A stretch of DNA of 64,000 bases from Bacillus safensis FO-36b (GTDB lineage: Bacteria > Bacillota > Bacilli > Bacillales > Bacillaceae). The stretch is from contig NZ_ASJD01000003.1 of NCBI RefSeq assembly GCF_000691165.1, forward strand, positions 62,001 through 126,000, in the 5' to 3' direction. The translations under genes and the position numbers were made by a program. The notes under the pieces were generated by a model that saw nothing but the letters and a program-made list of their open reading frames with translations, was not told where the DNA came from and made no database searches. Positions 5,994-14,886 of the stretch are shown here, one piece after another (position 1 is the stretch's first letter; each line of letters begins with the position of its first letter).

Positions 5994-8412
5994 ATGTGTC
6001 AAGCAGCGCCGGATAGGCGATGAATTTTTCAATATCGCTTGCTGGCAGCGGCTTGGCATAATAAAACCCTTGCAGGTCGTCACAGCCCTGGGCAGATAAT
6101 AGCTGAGCCTGTGCAAATGTTTCAACACCTTCTGCTATCACTTCGAGAGATAATTGATGTCCCATCGCTATAATAGCCCCTGTAATCTGTTCAGACTTTG
6201 AATCACTTAAAATATCCTCTATAAAGGATTTATCAATTTTCAGTCGATGAATCGGTAAATCCTTTAAATAGCTTAATGAGCTGTGGCCTGTACCGAAATC
6301 ATCAATACTAATGCGGACGCCAAGCTGTTTCAGCGACGTTAACACCTGTTTTGATTGCTTGATATTGTCCATTGTCATACTTTCTGTGACTTCAAGCTCC
6401 AAGAGTGACGGTTTCAGGTCGTATTTTTTCAGTGTGAGCTTGATCAAATCAATTAAGTCTTCAGAATTGAATTGTTTCGCAGATAAATTGACAGCCACAG
6501 GAATCTTCAGCCCATCGTCATACCACATTTTTGCCTGCTTGCCAGCCGTATCAATGACCCATCTGCCAATATCGATGATCAGTCCTGATTCCTCTGCCAG
6601 CTCAATAAAAGCTTCAGGTGACTTTAAGGAACCATCTGGTGCCTTCATTCTCAAAAGGGCTTCAACCCCAGTCATTTTTCTTGTTTTGGCACTGACTTGC
6701 GGCTGGTAGTGAAGGACAAATTGTTCTCTTTGAATGGCATCCCTCAGCTCCAGCTCCCGGTTTAACCTGTCCTCACTCAATCTTTCCATGGATTCGGTAA
6801 AGAATTCATAACGGCTTTGCTTATGTTTTTTGGATAAATACATGGCCATATCGGCTTTTCTCATCAGTTCCATCCCGTTTTTTCCATTTTGCGGAGAGAT
6901 AGCGATTCCAATGCTGATCGATGTAATGAGCTGATGGTTCTGGATGAAAAAAGGACGTTCAAATTGATGGATGATATTTTTAGAAAATTGTTCGATTTTA
7001 TGTGTATCATGATCCATGTGGGGAAAGATCATTAAAAATTCATCACCGCCAAGTCTTGCGATAAAGCCATTGTCCGGTAAACATTGCGTTAGTCTGTTTG
7101 CGGCAGCTTTCAGCAGTAAGTCTCCTATGTTATGACCAAGTGCATCATTAATAATTTTAAAACGATTTAAGTCCAGAAACAGAACCGCTGTTGATGTTTT
7201 TGACTTTTCTTGAGCGGAGAGAACATCATTTAAATGATTGATGCCGTGGCGGCGGTTAGGAAGCTCTGTTAGTGCATCATAATGTGCCATCACATGAATT
7301 TCTTTTTCTGCAATCCGCTGCTGTGTTAAATCTTTTAAAACAAGATAAATGCTGTCGAGTGAATTGTTCACATGAACAGGTATGTAAGTGACATGATAAT
7401 AATAAAAACGATCTGCTGCTTTCAGTTCTGCTTCGCGTGTGATGGCCTTTTTTGACTGAGAAATAAATTCTTCCCACAACTCAGTCGGCATCACATATTG
7501 GCTGACATCATCACCAATCTTAGAATTGCACAACTCTAAGATTTGTTTACCAGAGTCATTTGCAGAAAGAACCTTTTGATCGACAGATAACACGATAATG
7601 CCGTCTATATTATGTTTGATGAGCGATTGAAACCGCTGTTCATTTTCTTTCAGCTGATCTGACTGCGTCATGATCCGGTGATCAATATAGGCACCAAAGA
7701 TCATCAGCGTTTGAACAATAAGTGTCATCAATCCGATGAAAATCGACAGACTGAATGGCGACATTTCAAGATAGCCGCCTGCAGCGGCCTGTCCATTTGA
7801 ATGATAAAACATGGTAGAGGCAGCCATACCAGTATAATGCATGCCTGCTATAGCACCGCCCATCAACATTGAACCAAGGCTCTTTAAAAGATAATTCTTC
7901 CGTTTACTTTTCATGTGCTCAACACGAAAGAAGAGCTTCAATGAAAAGTAGGAGGCAATGGCAGCGATGAAAAATGAAAGAAAAAAGAGGACTGGATCAT
8001 AGCTGATTGAGACATTGGCCATTGATTCCATTCCAAGATAATGCATGCTGCAAATAGCTGTACCTATAGTGATTGAACTAATGAGCAGCCTTCTTCTAGA
8101 GACCTGCTTTTGAATGCATATTGAAAAAGCAATCAAGGATCCGATAAATGAGGCCAAAATCGATAAAATCAGTAAGGACGTATCATATGTAATGCCAACA
8201 CGCATTTGAAATGCCATCATGCCAATAAAATGCATCGACCATATCCCCATTCCCATGATCATTGCACCAATGAGCAGCCATACCTTTTTCTTTGCACCGC
8301 TTGACTGTGCTACCCTGCTGGCTATATGAAGAGCTGAGTAGGAGGCGACAGCGGCGACAGCGATTGACAGAAAGACAAGCCATCCATTGTAGCTTCCTGT
8401 TAAATGGGTCAT
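5992..8412 (-). CDS. dgcW: MHYT-PAS-GGDEF-EAL membrane protein (c-di-GMP turnover)
   Basis: 806 aa. The longer ORF begins at 8445, but the ATG at 8412 has AGGAGG 8 nt upstream. The N-terminal 250 residues form seven or so membrane helices carrying three MHYT-type motifs (M-H-F-I-G-M, M-H-Y-L-G-M, M-H-Y-T-G-M), thought to bind metal or sense gas. Then come a PAS domain (about 265-385), a GGDEF domain with intact R-L-G-G-D-E-F, and an EAL domain that keeps E-A-L-L-R, D-D-F-G-T-G, L-K-I-D and A-E-G-V-E-T. I see no R-x-x-D inhibitory site before GGDEF. The orthologue of B. subtilis YkoW/DgcW. Both catalytic domains look complete, so synthesis and hydrolysis are both possible. Confidence 0.92.
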   Translation of the reverse strand: MTHLTGSYNGWLVFLSIAVAAVASYSALHIASRVAQSSGAKKKVWLLIGAMIMGMGIWSMHFIGMMAFQMRVGITYDTSLLILSILASFIGSLIAFSICIQKQVSRRRLLISSITIGTAICSMHYLGMESMANVSISYDPVLFFLSFFIAAIASYFSLKLFFRVEHMKSKRKNYLLKSLGSMLMGGAIAGMHYTGMAASTMFYHSNGQAAAGGYLEMSPFSLSIFIGLMTLIVQTLMIFGAYIDHRIMTQSDQLKENEQRFQSLIKHNIDGIIVLSVDQKVLSANDSGKQILELCNSKIGDDVSQYVMPTELWEEFISQSKKAITREAELKAADRFYYYHVTYIPVHVNNSLDSIYLVLKDLTQQRIAEKEIHVMAHYDALTELPNRRHGINHLNDVLSAQEKSKTSTAVLFLDLNRFKIINDALGHNIGDLLLKAAANRLTQCLPDNGFIARLGGDEFLMIFPHMDHDTHKIEQFSKNIIHQFERPFFIQNHQLITSISIGIAISPQNGKNGMELMRKADMAMYLSKKHKQSRYEFFTESMERLSEDRLNRELELRDAIQREQFVLHYQPQVSAKTRKMTGVEALLRMKAPDGSLKSPEAFIELAEESGLIIDIGRWVIDTAGKQAKMWYDDGLKIPVAVNLSAKQFNSEDLIDLIKLTLKKYDLKPSLLELEVTESMTMDNIKQSKQVLTSLKQLGVRISIDDFGTGHSSLSYLKDLPIHRLKIDKSFIEDILSDSKSEQITGAIIAMGHQLSLEVIAEGVETFAQAQLLSAQGCDDLQGFYYAKPLPASDIEKFIAYPALLDT

Positions 8413-8658
8413 GTAAGAAAACCTCCTGTATCTTAAAACAGACATATACTTAATATATCGGATCGAATGGCTTCTGTGTTCACCTTTCCTTCACTTAAAT
8501 AAAACAATCAACGTTTTTTTCATCCTTCTTTTATAGTAAAATCAAATTTAATGTAAAAAAACGATGAAAAGTGAATCGTTTCTTCGGTTTTATTCGTTTA
8601 ATATATGGTGTGATTCTAAAAGAGATAGAATCAGTCAAATGATTATGTGTGAAAGGGA

Positions 8659-9273
8659 TTGATAAACATCGAAGATTTTATTATTTCATTAGCTGATGCC
8701 TTTAAGAACTTGTCATACTTTGGCATCTTCCTCGCATTATGCATTGAATTTGTACCTGCTGAAGTGGTTTTGCCTCTTGCGGGTTACTGGGTCTCAGAAG
8801 GGGACATGGCCTTTATCGGTGTTGTGGCGGCCGGCTCCATTGGCGGCGTGGCTGGCCCGTTGACCTTGTACTGGTTAGGACGTTACGGCGGCAGACCCTT
8901 TTTAAATAAATATGGAAAGTACTTTTTTATAAAACCTGAGTCACTTGATAAATCGGATGCTTTCTTTGAAAAGCATGGCGGATTGGTCGCATTCAGCGGC
9001 CGGTTTATACCAGGAGTCAGAACACTGATCTCCATCCCGTGCGGTATTGCTAAGATGAATGTGTGGGTCTTTTGCCTGTATACGTTTTTGGCGATTACAC
9101 CAATTACGTTTGTGTATGTGTATCTTGGGTTTATGCTTGGGGAGAACTGGAAAGAGGTTGGCGCTATGTTAGATCCTTATCTTTTACCAATTGGAATCGG
9201 TGTTGTGTTATTGTTTGTTCTGTACCTATTTATAAAACGAAGAAAAAGAAAAACAGAAACGCCAACTGCCTAA
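8659..9273 (+). CDS. ykoX: DedA/SNARE-associated family membrane protein
   Basis: 204 aa from a TTG with GAAAGGG just upstream; no better ATG exists. About five hydrophobic segments. It carries DedA hallmarks: E-V-V-L-P-L-A-G-Y-W near residue 34, the G-R-Y-G-G-R-P-F motif near 75, and F-F-E-K-H-G-G then F-S-G-R-F-I-P-G-V-R-T near 105-125. Family members act in lipid or undecaprenyl-phosphate flipping and membrane homeostasis; the substrate here is unproven. It is upstream of the Mn2+ riboswitch and ykoY, as in B. subtilis. Confidence 0.88.
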   Translation: MINIEDFIISLADAFKNLSYFGIFLALCIEFVPAEVVLPLAGYWVSEGDMAFIGVVAAGSIGGVAGPLTLYWLGRYGGRPFLNKYGKYFFIKPESLDKSDAFFEKHGGLVAFSGRFIPGVRTLISIPCGIAKMNVWVFCLYTFLAITPITFVYVYLGFMLGENWKEVGAMLDPYLLPIGIGVVLLFVLYLFIKRRKRKTETPTA

Positions 9274-9355
9274 TCAATGGATCGAACAGAAAGTCACCTG
9301 TTGACAATTCAGTGTCTATTGATTAAGATATAAGTAATCTAAATATTCTAAATCC

Positions 9356-9497
9356 CGCCAAAGGGGAGTAGCGTCCGGTTTTTACCGGAAACAAAGTCGT
9401 CATTACATGGACTGATGTTCATCGGCTTTGTTGGCATGATTCTACATATCACATGTCTAGCAAGACCTTTGCCATTACAGGCAAAGGTCTTTTTTGC
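9356..9497 (+). promoter_or_regulatory. yybP-ykoY Mn2+ riboswitch with terminator
   Basis: AAAGGGGAGTAGCG at 9360-9373, the GTCGTCATTACATGG region, a variable arm and AGCAAGACCTTTGCC fit the yybP-ykoY class, which binds Mn2+ (with Mg2+). The last arm continues into a perfect terminator (AGACCTTTGCC / GGCAAAGGTCT plus six T, about 9463-9496). In this class the bound metal prevents termination, so ykoY is turned on by manganese. Confidence 0.94.
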
Positions 9498-9552
9498 ATT
9501 CATAAGCCTTTGTCTGTTGTGGGACAATAGATAAAAACAAGGAGGAATGATG

Positions 9553-10344
9553 ATGGATGCAGCTATTATTTTAGAGTACGGGTGGGTTCTGCTCGTACTG
9601 ATTGGATTAGAAGGGATTTTAGCAGCTGATAACGCACTGGTCATGGCCGTGATGGTCAAACACCTTCCTGAAAAACAAAGAAAAAAGGCACTGTTTTACG
9701 GACTTGCAGGTGCGTTTGTCATGCGGTTTGGTTCTCTGTTTCTTATTTCTTTTTTAGTGGATGTGTGGCAAGTTCAAGCCATTGGTGCCATTTATCTTCT
9801 TTATATTTCCATTCACCATATTTTAAAATCGCACGTATTTAAGAAAAAAGAAACGGAAACAAATGTGAAACAAAGCGGCTTCTGGGCAACAGTCGTGAAA
9901 GTAGAGCTTGCCGACATTGCTTTTGCCGTAGATTCCATTTTAGCGGCAGTCGCTTTAGCTGTGACACTGCCAAAAACGAGTCTTCCGCAAATCGGTGGAC
10001 TCGATGGCGGTCAATTTATTGTTATTCTATTAGGCGGTATCATTGGTCTTATTATTATGCGATTTGCAGCAACGGTCTTTGTGAAACTGCTCAAAACAAG
10101 ACCGAGCCTAGAAACGGCAGCATTTGTCATTGTCGGATGGGTGGGTGTGAAGCTCACGCTTTATACACTGTCACATCCAGCCATCGGGGTTGTATCGTCT
10201 CACTTTATCCATTCAGCATTATGGAAAGTCATTTTCTGGACAGTGCTTCTCGCAATTGCAGCATTTGGCTGGTTTTTATCAAGTCCATCAAGAAAAGGCG
10301 GGCAGGAAAACGAGGAGAAACAAGAGGCACGCCTGGGAGAGTAG
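9553..10344 (+). CDS. ykoY: TerC-family Mn2+ exporter
   Basis: 263 aa. Three consecutive ATG codons occur at 9547, 9550 and 9553. The last has the proper 7-nt distance from AAGGAGG and gives M-D-A-A-I-I-L-E-Y. About seven membrane helices. The two TerC acidic motifs are present: G-I-L-A-A-D-N-A-L-V near residue 22 and D-I-A-F-A-V-D-S-I-L-A near 122. TerC proteins YkoY (MeeY) and YceF of B. subtilis export Mn2+ and help metallate secreted enzymes. The Mn2+ riboswitch directly upstream matches this role. Confidence 0.93.
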   Translation: MDAAIILEYGWVLLVLIGLEGILAADNALVMAVMVKHLPEKQRKKALFYGLAGAFVMRFGSLFLISFLVDVWQVQAIGAIYLLYISIHHILKSHVFKKKETETNVKQSGFWATVVKVELADIAFAVDSILAAVALAVTLPKTSLPQIGGLDGGQFIVILLGGIIGLIIMRFAATVFVKLLKTRPSLETAAFVIVGWVGVKLTLYTLSHPAIGVVSSHFIHSALWKVIFWTVLLAIAAFGWFLSSPSRKGGQENEEKQEARLGE

Positions 10345-10390
10345 GTTTTTTGAAAGAAATATCATTTCATTTTCATAACACGTATATTAC

Positions 10391-10420
10391 AAATAAGGGG
10401 GAGATACCCCCTTATTTCTT
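10391..10420 (+). terminator. ykoY terminator
   Basis: AAATAAGGGGG / CCCCCTTATTT with a 5-6 nt loop and a short T-rich tail. Its right arm overlaps the putative SigI -35 element. Confidence 0.7.
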
Positions 10421-10434
10421 TGCTTTTAGACGAA
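10406..10434 (+). promoter_or_regulatory. Putative SigI-dependent promoter of sigI-rsgI
   Basis: ACCCCC at 10406-10411 and CGAA at 10431-10434 match the -35 (ACCCCC) and -10 (CGAA) boxes described for SigI in B. subtilis. The 19-nt spacer is longer than I would expect. Autoregulation of the heat-inducible sigI operon is known there. Confidence 0.55.
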
Positions 10435-10559
10435 ACATTGTAAAGTAGATGGTGACATACATGTCATAATTGAGTAACAGGAAATGAATTCCTCATTTCT
10501 TCCTTTGCGCTTCCCTCATAAATTAGCTATCATAAATGAGTAATATAGGGAGAACTGAG

Positions 10560-11315
10560 GTGAAACCATTGCTTAGCCTTTTGTTTAAAAAAGGAAAGAA
10601 AAAGCAAACATTAGAGCAGTCGGCTATCAGTATTCAACAAGGTGATATCGAACTGCAAAATGCATTAATAGAGCAATACAAACCATTTGTCGCTAAGACG
10701 GTTTCATCCGTTTGTAAACGATATATAGATGAAAAAGATGATGAATTCAGCATAGGCTTAATAGCCTTTAATGAAGCGATAGAAAAATACTCTGCCGAAA
10801 AAGGAAACTCACTGCTTGCTTTCGCAGAATTAATTATTAAAAGAAAAGTGATTGACTATATTCGAAAAGAAGCAAGAAATGCGCCAACGGTTCAAATGGA
10901 CCTGCAAGAAAGTGAGAATGGCGAATACTCTCAAAGCATGATTGAAGCAGAGCTCTCTGCAAATGAATATAGGCGTTTAATTGAACAAGAACATAGAAGA
11001 GAAGAGATTGAACATTTTAAAGAACGATTGAAAGTTTACGGTCTCACGTTTCAAGAGCTGCTTGAGCATTCACCAAAGCATGCAGATGCCAGGCAAAATG
11101 CCATTAAAGTAGCCCATACACTCGTTGAACACGATGAGCTGAGAACCATTTTATTTCAGAAAAAACAATTGCCTGTCAAACAGCTGGAAAAGCTAGTGGA
11201 AGTCAGCCGCAAAACGATTGAGAGAAATAGAAAATATATCATTGCGATGGCGATCATTATGACAGGTGATTATGTGTATTTGAAAGATTACCTTAAAGGG
11301 GTGCTTAATTCATGA
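10560..11315 (+). CDS. sigI: RNA polymerase sigma factor SigI
   Basis: 251 aa from the GTG at 10560, placed 7 nt after GGGAG. The ORF extends upstream to 10536, but that start lacks a ribosome site, and 251 aa matches the known protein. The sigma region 2 block is clear (F-S-I-G-L-I-A-F-N-E-A-I-E-K-Y, then I-I-K-R-K-V-I-D-Y-I-R-K-E-A-R). The C-terminal SigI-specific domain ends with the helix-turn-helix-like V-S-R-K-T-I-E-R-N-R. It drives heat and wall-related genes and is held by RsgI, whose gene overlaps its stop. Confidence 0.96.
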   Translation: MKPLLSLLFKKGKKKQTLEQSAISIQQGDIELQNALIEQYKPFVAKTVSSVCKRYIDEKDDEFSIGLIAFNEAIEKYSAEKGNSLLAFAELIIKRKVIDYIRKEARNAPTVQMDLQESENGEYSQSMIEAELSANEYRRLIEQEHRREEIEHFKERLKVYGLTFQELLEHSPKHADARQNAIKVAHTLVEHDELRTILFQKKQLPVKQLEKLVEVSRKTIERNRKYIIAMAIIMTGDYVYLKDYLKGVLNS

Positions 11316-12490
11316 GAAGAGGCATTATAGTAGAGAAAAACAAAAAATATGTCACGCTGCTGACCCCTGATGGACAATTTCTGCGGACAAAATATGAAGA
11401 GCAAAACTATGAAATCGGCCAAGAAGTGACTTTTCCGAATGAATCACGTCTCGAAAGAAAAAGAGCCGGTTTTTTTGACCTGCTTCGTTTACGTCCGTTA
11501 AATGCAGGAATCCTATCAATAGCAGCGATTATTGTCGTAATTTTTACTATGATGCCATCTTTCTCAAGTCAAAAAGCATATGCGTATATGACAATTGACA
11601 TTAATCCAAGCTTTGAGCTGAAGCTTGATCACAATTATCAAGTGATCGGTGTCACACCGCTGAATAAAGATGCAAAGCAAGTACTGGCGAGTATGAAGGA
11701 TTTAGAAAAAAACGACATGACCAAAGTCGTGCAGGAAATTATAGATGACTGTGACAAAAAAGGATATGTGAACAATTCTAAAAGTATTTATATTTCAACC
11801 GTTTATGAAAACAAGCAGGACAATACATATAAAACAAACGTAAAAAGCAAAATTAACACCATTTCTGGTGAATATCAAAAACGCAATTATAAGCTGGAAA
11901 CTGTGGAAAGTGACCTGGAAACAAGAGAAAAAGCTCAAAAGGCAGGCATTTCAACAGGAACATATATTAGAAATCAAGAAATGCAAAATAAAGAACATGA
12001 AGACATCAAAAAGGATGAAGATGCAGCAGAGAACGATGCTGTGAAGGAAGAAGATCCTAAGAAACATGAAGAAGAACAAGCAGATAAAGACAATCAAGAA
12101 GACGTAAAGACAGACGATAGCGAAGAGATGCAGCCAGATCAAGAGGCTCCTGAAGCTGAGCACAAAGAGCAGAAGGAGGCAGAGAGGGAAGAGCAAGGAT
12201 CTGTTCAAAAGCCTCAAAAACCTGATAATGAAAGCAAAGACAACAACATAAAGGAAGAAAAGGATCATTCTTTCGATAAAGAGCAAAAAAAAAATCACTC
12301 AACTGATCCTGATGAAAGAAGACACTGGAACGGTACATCACGTGGTGATGCAGAAAAACACGCAAAAAAAAACGGCAGGCATCAGAACAATCCATCCGCT
12401 GAACAAAAAAGAGAACATGCAAAGCAAAAAGGGAAAGGTGCACCGTTTCCTTATCGCGAGAACCGGCATGAGCACACATATCAACAATAA
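11312..12490 (+). CDS. rsgI: Anti-sigma-I factor RsgI
   Basis: 392 aa, overlapping sigI by 4 nt (ATGA), so translation is coupled. The N-terminal anti-sigma domain (about 1-55) binds SigI. One membrane helix follows at about 64-84, then an external domain starting A-Y-M-T-I-D-I-N-P-S-F-E-L (about 88-205), the conserved region where RsgI proteins are processed. The last 170 residues are a low-complexity tail rich in Glu, Lys, Asp, Gln and His, probably disordered and wall-facing. No carbohydrate-binding module is attached, unlike clostridial RsgI proteins. Confidence 0.94.
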   Translation: MRRGIIVEKNKKYVTLLTPDGQFLRTKYEEQNYEIGQEVTFPNESRLERKRAGFFDLLRLRPLNAGILSIAAIIVVIFTMMPSFSSQKAYAYMTIDINPSFELKLDHNYQVIGVTPLNKDAKQVLASMKDLEKNDMTKVVQEIIDDCDKKGYVNNSKSIYISTVYENKQDNTYKTNVKSKINTISGEYQKRNYKLETVESDLETREKAQKAGISTGTYIRNQEMQNKEHEDIKKDEDAAENDAVKEEDPKKHEEEQADKDNQEDVKTDDSEEMQPDQEAPEAEHKEQKEAEREEQGSVQKPQKPDNESKDNNIKEEKDHSFDKEQKKNHSTDPDERRHWNGTSRGDAEKHAKKNGRHQNNPSAEQKREHAKQKGKGAPFPYRENRHEHTYQQ

Positions 12491-12491
12491 A

Positions 12492-12518
12492 AAAACGCCA
12501 GAATAGCTCCGGCGTATT
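12492..12518. terminator. rsgI / sspD terminator
   Basis: ACGCC...GGCGT stem between convergent genes; the T-tract is short on the plus side and an A-run precedes it. Confidence 0.55.
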
Positions 12519-12526
12519 TCACCATG

Positions 12527-12724
12527 TCATGATTTAGATTGATTACCCATTTGTGATTGAGCCTGTTGAACGAGTCTTTTTGTGATTTCACCGCCAACAG
12601 AACCGTTTGCACGTGAAACTGTATCTGAACCGAGAGTGACGCCAAATTCTTGAGCGATCTCGTATTTAAATTGATCTAAAGCTTGTTCTACTCCAGGAAC
12701 AAGAAGTTGATTTCGATTTGCCAT
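12527..12724 (-). CDS. sspD: Alpha/beta-type small acid-soluble spore protein
   Basis: 65 aa. It carries the SASP signature: [21 protein letters not shown] near the start and [15 protein letters not shown] near the end. These proteins coat spore DNA and protect it from UV and oxidation; the germination protease cuts in the E-I-A region. GGAGG precedes the ATG. Position next to ykrK and rsgI, and length, match B. subtilis sspD. Expression would be expected from a SigG promoter, but I could not pick one out confidently. Confidence 0.96.
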   Translation of the reverse strand: MANRNQLLVPGVEQALDQFKYEIAQEFGVTLGSDTVSRANGSVGGEITKRLVQQAQSQMGNQSKS

Positions 12725-12810
12725 GTTCGTATTCCTCCTTTCACCTCATGTTTGTTGCGCCTTCTTATTTTGAAAAAAAAGCCGTACAATTATGCTGGCA
12801 ATTGCTGTAC

Positions 12811-12843
12811 AAAAAACCGAGATGATGAAGGTCACCTCGGTTC
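12811..12843 (-). terminator. ykrK terminator
   Basis: On the minus strand AACCGAG and CTCGGTT pair and are followed by TTTTTT. Confidence 0.8.
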
Positions 12844-12847
12844 TTAT

Positions 12848-13564
12848 TTATCCCTTATTCAGCTGTAGCGTATTATACATCATTTCTTGAGCTGTACTTT
12901 GCAAATGAGAAGTAAAGACAGAGAAGACGGTAGAACTGATAATCCCTTTAATCAAATTCCATTGGCTCTTCGTCAATTCTGTAAACTCGTCATGGAGCTT
13001 GTCTGTCTGCTCCTCGGTTATTTCTTGTAAATTTGTTTCCTTTAATGGAAATTGTGTATGGTGATAAATAAAATCAAGGACGTGCGCATATGCTTCATAA
13101 AAACGGATTGGACTAATAATATCATCTGTTCGATCTGTGATGGTGTTAAATAAGGCAGATAAGATCATACGTATGGTATCGAAGTCAAAAACTGATTTTA
13201 AATCCCTGACAATTAATAAAATAACGACCTGATCAATAGAGTACTTTTTGCCAAGCTCTGGATGGCCAATCATATCTTTAATATCACGTTTGATCCAATT
13301 TTGGATCGCCGTCGATTTAAGAGAAGTCAGCTCACACAAGTTGCCAAGCTCAACAATTTCATTTGTAGAAAGACCATGCTCTGATTTTTGCTTCCGCCGT
13401 TCAAGCTTCTCAAAAAAAGACGGGATCTTTAATTCATCATAGTCATGATCCTTGCCATTTTTTACAGATAGTTTCAAAAGCTGAAGCGGAGTCAGATCTC
13501 CCTCTCCTTTTAGAGAATACAGAAGTCTTGTCATGTCAATTCTCGTTAATTTAAAAGTAACCAT
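12848..13564 (-). CDS. ykrK: DUF1836 regulator YkrK
   Basis: 238 aa from the ATG at 13564; the upstream ATG at 13576 overlaps the GAGGTGG ribosome site itself. The protein has the DUF1836 layout: a central helix-turn-helix-like stretch (L-T-S-L-K-S-T-A-I-Q-N-W-I-K-R-D) near residue 90 that resembles a MerR-like DNA-binding unit, followed by an all-helical C-terminal half. In B. subtilis YkrK represses htpX, which lies divergently next door here too. The palindrome at 13804-13821 is a good candidate operator. Confidence 0.88.
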   Translation of the reverse strand: MVTFKLTRIDMTRLLYSLKGEGDLTPLQLLKLSVKNGKDHDYDELKIPSFFEKLERRKQKSEHGLSTNEIVELGNLCELTSLKSTAIQNWIKRDIKDMIGHPELGKKYSIDQVVILLIVRDLKSVFDFDTIRMILSALFNTITDRTDDIISPIRFYEAYAHVLDFIYHHTQFPLKETNLQEITEEQTDKLHDEFTELTKSQWNLIKGIISSTVFSVFTSHLQSTAQEMMYNTLQLNKG

Positions 13565-13766
13565 GTTCCACCTCATTTGTACGTCAAAACGTGATTATTG
13601 ATCTAATTCAACATCATAGTCTCTTTTTGATGAAAATGCAAAATAAACTCAAAATCAGACCTGTGCGTCACAATTTGTTCACTTTTCTGCTGGGGCAAAT
13701 GTCGTAAATATTGATGTGACGGGGCTTTAGCCGTTATGATAAACAAAGAAAGTGATTCCTTTTTCC

Positions 13767-13795
13767 TTGCAATTTGAGACGTTTATTTTTATAAT
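13767..13795 (+). promoter_or_regulatory. Putative SigA promoter of htpX
   Basis: TTGCAA (13767-13772), a 17-nt spacer and TATAAT (13790-13795). The predicted start near 13802 is adjacent to the palindrome below. Confidence 0.65.
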
Positions 13796-13803
13796 TTTAT
13801 TAA

Positions 13804-13821
13804 TAAGTTCATTTGAACTTA
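13804..13821. promoter_or_regulatory. Palindromic candidate operator of htpX
   Basis: TAAGTTCA-TT-TGAACTTA is a perfect 18-bp palindrome just downstream of the htpX -10 box and 21 bp before the ATG. Its position suits a repressor such as YkrK; binding is inferred. Confidence 0.55.
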
Positions 13822-13842
13822 ATATGACAGCGGAGGTTATGT

Positions 13843-14742
13843 ATGGGTAAGAGAATATTTCTGTTTATATTAACGAACATTCTTGTTATCACTACGATTG
13901 GTATTGTACTGTCGGTTATTAGTGCAGCAACTGGTGTTGGTTCTTATATAGGAGCAGACGGAAGACTTGATATCCTTTATCTTCTTGTATTCAGTGCAGT
14001 TGTTGGTTTTGTTGGCTCGTTTATGTCACTTGCAATGTCTCGCTGGATGGCAAAAATGATGATGGGTGTACGCGTGTTAAATCCAGAAAAGGATTCATTA
14101 ACATATGATGAGCAGCAGCTAGTTGACCGCGTGCACAGACTTTCAAGAGCAGCAGGCCTTTCTAAAATGCCTGAGGTTGGTATTTATCAATCATCTGAAG
14201 TAAATGCTTTTGCAACAGGTCCTTCTAAGAGAAGATCACTTGTTGCGGTATCAACTGGATTGCTTCAGGAAATGGATGATGCAGCAGTTGAAGGTGTAAT
14301 CGCCCACGAAGTCGCTCACGTTGCAAATGGTGACATGGTGACCATGACGCTGCTTCAAGGAATCGTCAACACGTTTGTTGTGTTCCTTTCAAGAATTGCG
14401 GCATGGATCGCTAGCCGTTTTGTTTCACGCGAAGAGCTTGTGCCGATTGTTCATTTTATCGCTGTGATTGTTTTCCAAATCATTTTCTCTATCCTAGGAA
14501 GCCTTGTCGTGTTTGCATATTCTAGACACCGTGAATTCCATGCAGACCGCGGCGGAGCCGACCTTGCAGGTAAAGATAAAATGATTCATGCGCTTCGTTC
14601 ACTTGAGGCGTACACGTCAAGAATCAAAGATGATGATCAAACAGCAGTCGCTACACTTAAAATCAGCGGTAAACGAAAAGCTTCTCTTTTCTCAACACAC
14701 CCTGATTTAAACGAAAGAATCAGAAGACTAGAAGCAAAATAA
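13843..14742 (+). CDS. htpX: Membrane zinc metalloprotease HtpX
   Basis: 299 aa, the normal HtpX length. Two N-terminal membrane helices (about 5-25 and 40-62), the H-E-V-A-H zinc motif at about residues 158-162, two further hydrophobic segments (about 178-235), and the downstream [10 protein letters not shown] motif carrying the third ligand. HtpX degrades damaged membrane proteins during heat or envelope stress. A GGAGG site precedes the ATG. It is divergent from its likely repressor gene ykrK. Confidence 0.97.
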   Translation: MGKRIFLFILTNILVITTIGIVLSVISAATGVGSYIGADGRLDILYLLVFSAVVGFVGSFMSLAMSRWMAKMMMGVRVLNPEKDSLTYDEQQLVDRVHRLSRAAGLSKMPEVGIYQSSEVNAFATGPSKRRSLVAVSTGLLQEMDDAAVEGVIAHEVAHVANGDMVTMTLLQGIVNTFVVFLSRIAAWIASRFVSREELVPIVHFIAVIVFQIIFSILGSLVVFAYSRHREFHADRGGADLAGKDKMIHALRSLEAYTSRIKDDDQTAVATLKISGKRKASLFSTHPDLNERIRRLEAK

Positions 14743-14750
14743 GAAAGAGG

Positions 14751-14786
14751 AAAAAGACATTCTTTAACAGGATGTCTTTTCTTTTT
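14751..14786 (+). terminator. htpX terminator
   Basis: AAAAGACAT / ATGTCTTTT stem with a T-rich tail. Confidence 0.8.
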
Positions 14787-14886
14787 GATGAAAAAGAAAA
14801 TAAAGCATAAAATAGCTTTAAAATCATGTCTCTTTTCATTAAAATGATAAAGGTATTCGAAAAGATAGATAAAAGAAGGAATGACA

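Noticed and set aside
12690-12840. Search for a SigG promoter ahead of sspD
   Set aside because: CATAATT-like words exist but no -35 at the right spacing; I do not list a promoter I cannot support.
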